Source of the DNA: Parcubacteria group bacterium RIFCSPHIGHO2_01_FULL_47_10b
Lineage (GTDB): Bacteria; Patescibacteriota; Minisyncoccia; 2-01-FULL-47-10
DNA: 7,777 nt
Reading direction: 5' to 3'
NCBI GenBank assembly: GCA_001824325.1
Contig: MHXC01000028.1
Span: 1 to 7,777, forward strand
The position numbers and the translations under genes are program-made. The notes under the pieces are model-generated. The model was given only the letters and a program-made list of their open reading frames with translations. It did no database searches and was not told the DNA's origin. This document shows, one piece after another, positions 5,850-7,777 of this stretch. Position 1 is the first letter of the stretch. Every line of letters starts with the position of its first letter.

Positions 5850-6405
5850 GCGAGCGGCGTGGTTTATGGTGAGCGAGTAGCACGGCGATCAATACAATTA
5901 CAAGGATGCCGCACAGCGCTACAAATGGTAGCCATCCGGAATTTTGTATGTTGAATGATGAAACGGGCGATTCAGAAGGCGTGCAGTCAGATCGGCACGA
6001 TCGATAATCTTCGAGCGCCTGACAGACGGAATCACCGCAATTTTGTCCGAAGTGGCCGACGGGAATATCCAGGAGGTCTTGCCCTGTTTCAATGTCGAAA
6101 ATGTTGATGGTCTGAGCATTGTCGAAAAACTGAGCAGCTATAACGGTACGAGGCGCTTCGATTGCCTGTGTTTTTGCTGTTACCACCCCGTCGTCTGACA
6201 CATGTTCGAGAATTCGCTGTGTGTCTATATCGAATCGGAATCGATTAATAATGGCGTTGTCAAAGGAGATTACTCGCGCCTCGTAACGCCCTTGAGATTG
6301 GTCAGTGGCATTGGCTTGGGGATCAATAGAGATTTCAACGGTGACAGCATTTGATCGCAATACACCCTGATTGAGTTGAAGGTCAAGCAGATATGAGCGT
6401 TGCAT
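5842..6405 (-). CDS. beta-rich protein with Cys motif and C-terminal membrane anchor (likely C-terminal half of the M64 protease)
   Basis: This 187-residue protein has no signal peptide (it starts MQRSYLLDLQLNQG), yet its features are those of an exported protein. A beta-rich domain (about 4-118) is followed by CGDSVCQALEDYRSCRSDC (123-141, spacing C-x4-C-x8-C-x3-C), a motif common in secreted proteins of CPR and DPANN genomes, usually CGDGxC...CxxDC. Then come a Ser/Pro linker, one hydrophobic helix (157-178) and a basic tail (HHKPRRSRG) typical of a C-terminal anchor. The ATG at 6405 is in the same frame as the upstream M64 gene, separated only by TAA TAG ATT. In M64 proteins of this kind a similar beta domain and Cys motif follow the protease in one chain. 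It may therefore be a severed half, a reinitiated product, or an independently started gene. Confidence 0.8.
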   Translation of the reverse strand: MQRSYLLDLQLNQGVLRSNAVTVEISIDPQANATDQSQGRYEARVISFDNAIINRFRFDIDTQRILEHVSDDGVVTAKTQAIEAPRTVIAAQFFDNAQTINIFDIETGQDLLDIPVGHFGQNCGDSVCQALEDYRSCRSDCTPSESPVSSFNIQNSGWLPFVALCGILVIVLIAVLLAHHKPRRSRG

Positions 6406-6411
6406 AATCTA

Positions 6412-7777
6412 TTATTTATAAGTGTTTAATTTTTGGCGCAGCAGGCTCTCGTTATATGCGCCGAATGTTCCCATTACAACTTCACGCATAATGCCACCAG
6501 GAACGCTGCGGAACCAGTTATAATAGTAGCAACCCTGATAGCATCCGGTACCTGCCATGCACGACATGCCTACTGAAACAGTGTCTGATAATTTTGGCAC
6601 GCAGTTTCGTTGAAAGTAGGAATAGGTAGGATTGGAGTTTTCGAGCCATATACAACTATTTGATTGGCAATTTGTTTGGTCTGTGATAGCAAAGCATGGC
6701 GAGTTAGAGCGTTCTTGTTGAAAGCGTTGCTTATATTCTGTCGAACCGATGGGGGCGCCGGTACACCATGGTTGGCACGCCTGCGTTGCTGATGGGGCAG
6801 AACAATTCGGCGTACTGTTACTGGTGCTTGCTTTGCCAATGCCAGTTCCTCCTTGTGAAGCAGTCACGACATATTCGTCGACGAGACCGCCAAATGAGTG
6901 GCCGAATTCATGTACAGTTTTGTGGAGATTTCGATCGCTTTCTTGTGGCGCGCTGACAAAGATTAAATGAGATGCTGCGTACGAAGTAAAGTGGGTACGG
7001 GAAAGGAATATTATTTCGTCCATGGGACACGCCAACGCAGCTTTTCGAATCGCCTGTTCGCCATTGCACGCACCATATCCCTCGAAATCAGCGACGCACA
7101 TACCCGGAACGAGCGTTGTGGCGACGCGGCCATTGATAGTACCCTTGAATTCGTTGAAGGGAACAAAATTGGTGAGGAATGCGTAATGCTGGGAGGCAGC
7201 TGCCTTGAACGCATCCATGGAACTATATGAAGTGCTATCGCCGACGAAAACAATATTGAGCCCACGGTTGTTTGATCCTCCGCTACCGTTAATTGTAGCA
7301 CAACTAGTCAGCTCTTGTTGCGGGCCGAGAATTGTGATTTCGATGCGCCGCTCTGCGTCTCCTGCGCGGATAATGAGTTGATATATTCCTGGCGCTAGTT
7401 GGTCAGTTGCGAGAACGCCGGCATATATTAGGTCGCGCGCTTTTGTATCTCCGTTGGTACCATCGTCAGCCAGCTGTCGCGTTGTAATTGCTTTTGTTTC
7501 GGCAGAGCGAACAAGTGACATGAAAACTCCTGGGGCAGGGACGTCTCCGGCAATCGCTACACTCACATTTATTATTGTCCCCGCTTTTACGCTCTGTGTA
7601 GATACCTGGGTGGCGCGAATCGTCGTTTTGGGCCCAGCAATAACTGGGTCATTTTTTTTCGCTTCATCAGGATTTGTTGTTTTCAGGTCAGCGCTATCAC
7701 CACCGATTTGATTTGCACACTCTACTGCGTCGTTCGTTGTGAGTTGTTTATCGCCGTCAAAATCGTATCGGTCTTTT
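6412..7777 (-). CDS. M64-family (IgA peptidase-like) metallopeptidase, secreted, 5' partial
   Basis: This is a zinc endopeptidase of the M64 type, predicted to be exported. The frame is open to the window edge, so the true start and any signal peptide lie beyond 7777; the GTG at 7566 is inside a domain and is not a credible start. In order: an EF-hand/dockerin-like loop DFDGDKQLTTND (7764-7729), an Ig-like domain (roughly 7626-7324) containing LADDGTNGD, a Gly/Ser/Asn linker, and the protease domain beginning NIVFVGDS (7254-7231). The zinc motif HEFGHSFGGLVDEY is at 6912-6871, with two His and Glu of HExxH and the trailing DEY typical of M64. The C-terminal part holds many Cys, including GCYQGCYYYNWFRS, GGIMRE and a final YNESLLRQKL helix. 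It ends TAA directly followed by TAG, then the downstream gene continues in the same frame. Confidence 0.9.
   Translation of the reverse strand, partial: KDRYDFDGDKQLTTNDAVECANQIGGDSADLKTTNPDEAKKNDPVIAGPKTTIRATQVSTQSVKAGTIINVSVAIAGDVPAPGVFMSLVRSAETKAITTRQLADDGTNGDTKARDLIYAGVLATDQLAPGIYQLIIRAGDAERRIEITILGPQQELTSCATINGSGGSNNRGLNIVFVGDSTSYSSMDAFKAAASQHYAFLTNFVPFNEFKGTINGRVATTLVPGMCVADFEGYGACNGEQAIRKAALACPMDEIIFLSRTHFTSYAASHLIFVSAPQESDRNLHKTVHEFGHSFGGLVDEYVVTASQGGTGIGKASTSNSTPNCSAPSATQACQPWCTGAPIGSTEYKQRFQQERSNSPCFAITDQTNCQSNSCIWLENSNPTYSYFQRNCVPKLSDTVSVGMSCMAGTGCYQGCYYYNWFRSVPGGIMREVVMGTFGAYNESLLRQKLNTYK

Noticed and set aside
7454..7711. 85-residue hydrophobic plus-strand frame
   Set aside because: It is a shadow of the M64 protease Ig-like and linker region; its hydrophobicity comes from complementing Thr/Asn/Lys-rich codons.
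1..7777. Alternative genetic code (TGA read as Gly, as in some CPR lineages)
   Set aside because: TGA ends polA, the DUF3048 gene and other frames at the expected family ends, and no in-frame TGA is needed in any recognised protein.

Overview
The window looks like a piece of a Patescibacteria (CPR, Parcubacteria-like) chromosome. The evidence is the gene neighbourhood (polA, a DUF3048 protein, holA, rpsT), very tight gene packing with overlapping start and stop codons, small predicted membrane and surface proteins, and a large M64-type surface protease of the kind seen in CPR and DPANN genomes. The lineage call is an inference from gene content. TGA, TAA and TAG all end recognisable genes here, so the standard bacterial code applies and the TGA=Gly code of Gracilibacteria/SR1 is excluded. 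None of the start codons I examined is preceded by a convincing Shine-Dalgarno sequence, and three candidate promoters lie only about 10-21 nt from their start codons.

Layout. 1-3228 (+): a replication-linked unit with the C-terminal polymerase domain of DNA polymerase I (5' end outside the window), a membrane-anchored DUF3048/YerB-like protein, and the DNA polymerase III delta subunit, whose ATG overlaps the previous TGA. 3225-3500 (-): rpsT (ribosomal protein bS20), convergent with holA with overlapping stop codons and with its own sigma70-like promoter. 3530-4471: an AT-richer patch with three small membrane proteins of unknown function. Two are on the minus strand, including a 37-residue one, and one is on the plus strand with its start codon directly abutting. 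4468-5040 (+): thpR, an RNA 2',3'-cyclic phosphodiesterase with two HxT motifs, overlapping the upstream gene by 4 nt.

5041-5150 holds an extended -10 promoter followed at once by what looks like the first ~22 codons of a SET-domain gene. It is cut off where the minus-strand unit ends. 5115-7777 (-) is a surface/protease unit. A secreted M64 metallopeptidase (5' end outside the window) has an EF-hand/dockerin-like calcium loop, an Ig-like domain and HExxH...DEY. Next comes a beta-rich protein with a Cys motif and a C-terminal membrane anchor, then a single-span, Q-rich coiled-coil membrane protein. The second gene is in the same frame as the protease and separated from it only by TAA TAG ATT, so the two look like halves of one ancestral membrane-anchored protease.

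The points most worth following up are the split protease, the SET remnant with a live-looking promoter, the small-membrane-protein island, and the altered motif A of DNA polymerase I. No rRNA, tRNA, CRISPR array, insertion sequence or convincing intrinsic terminator was seen.
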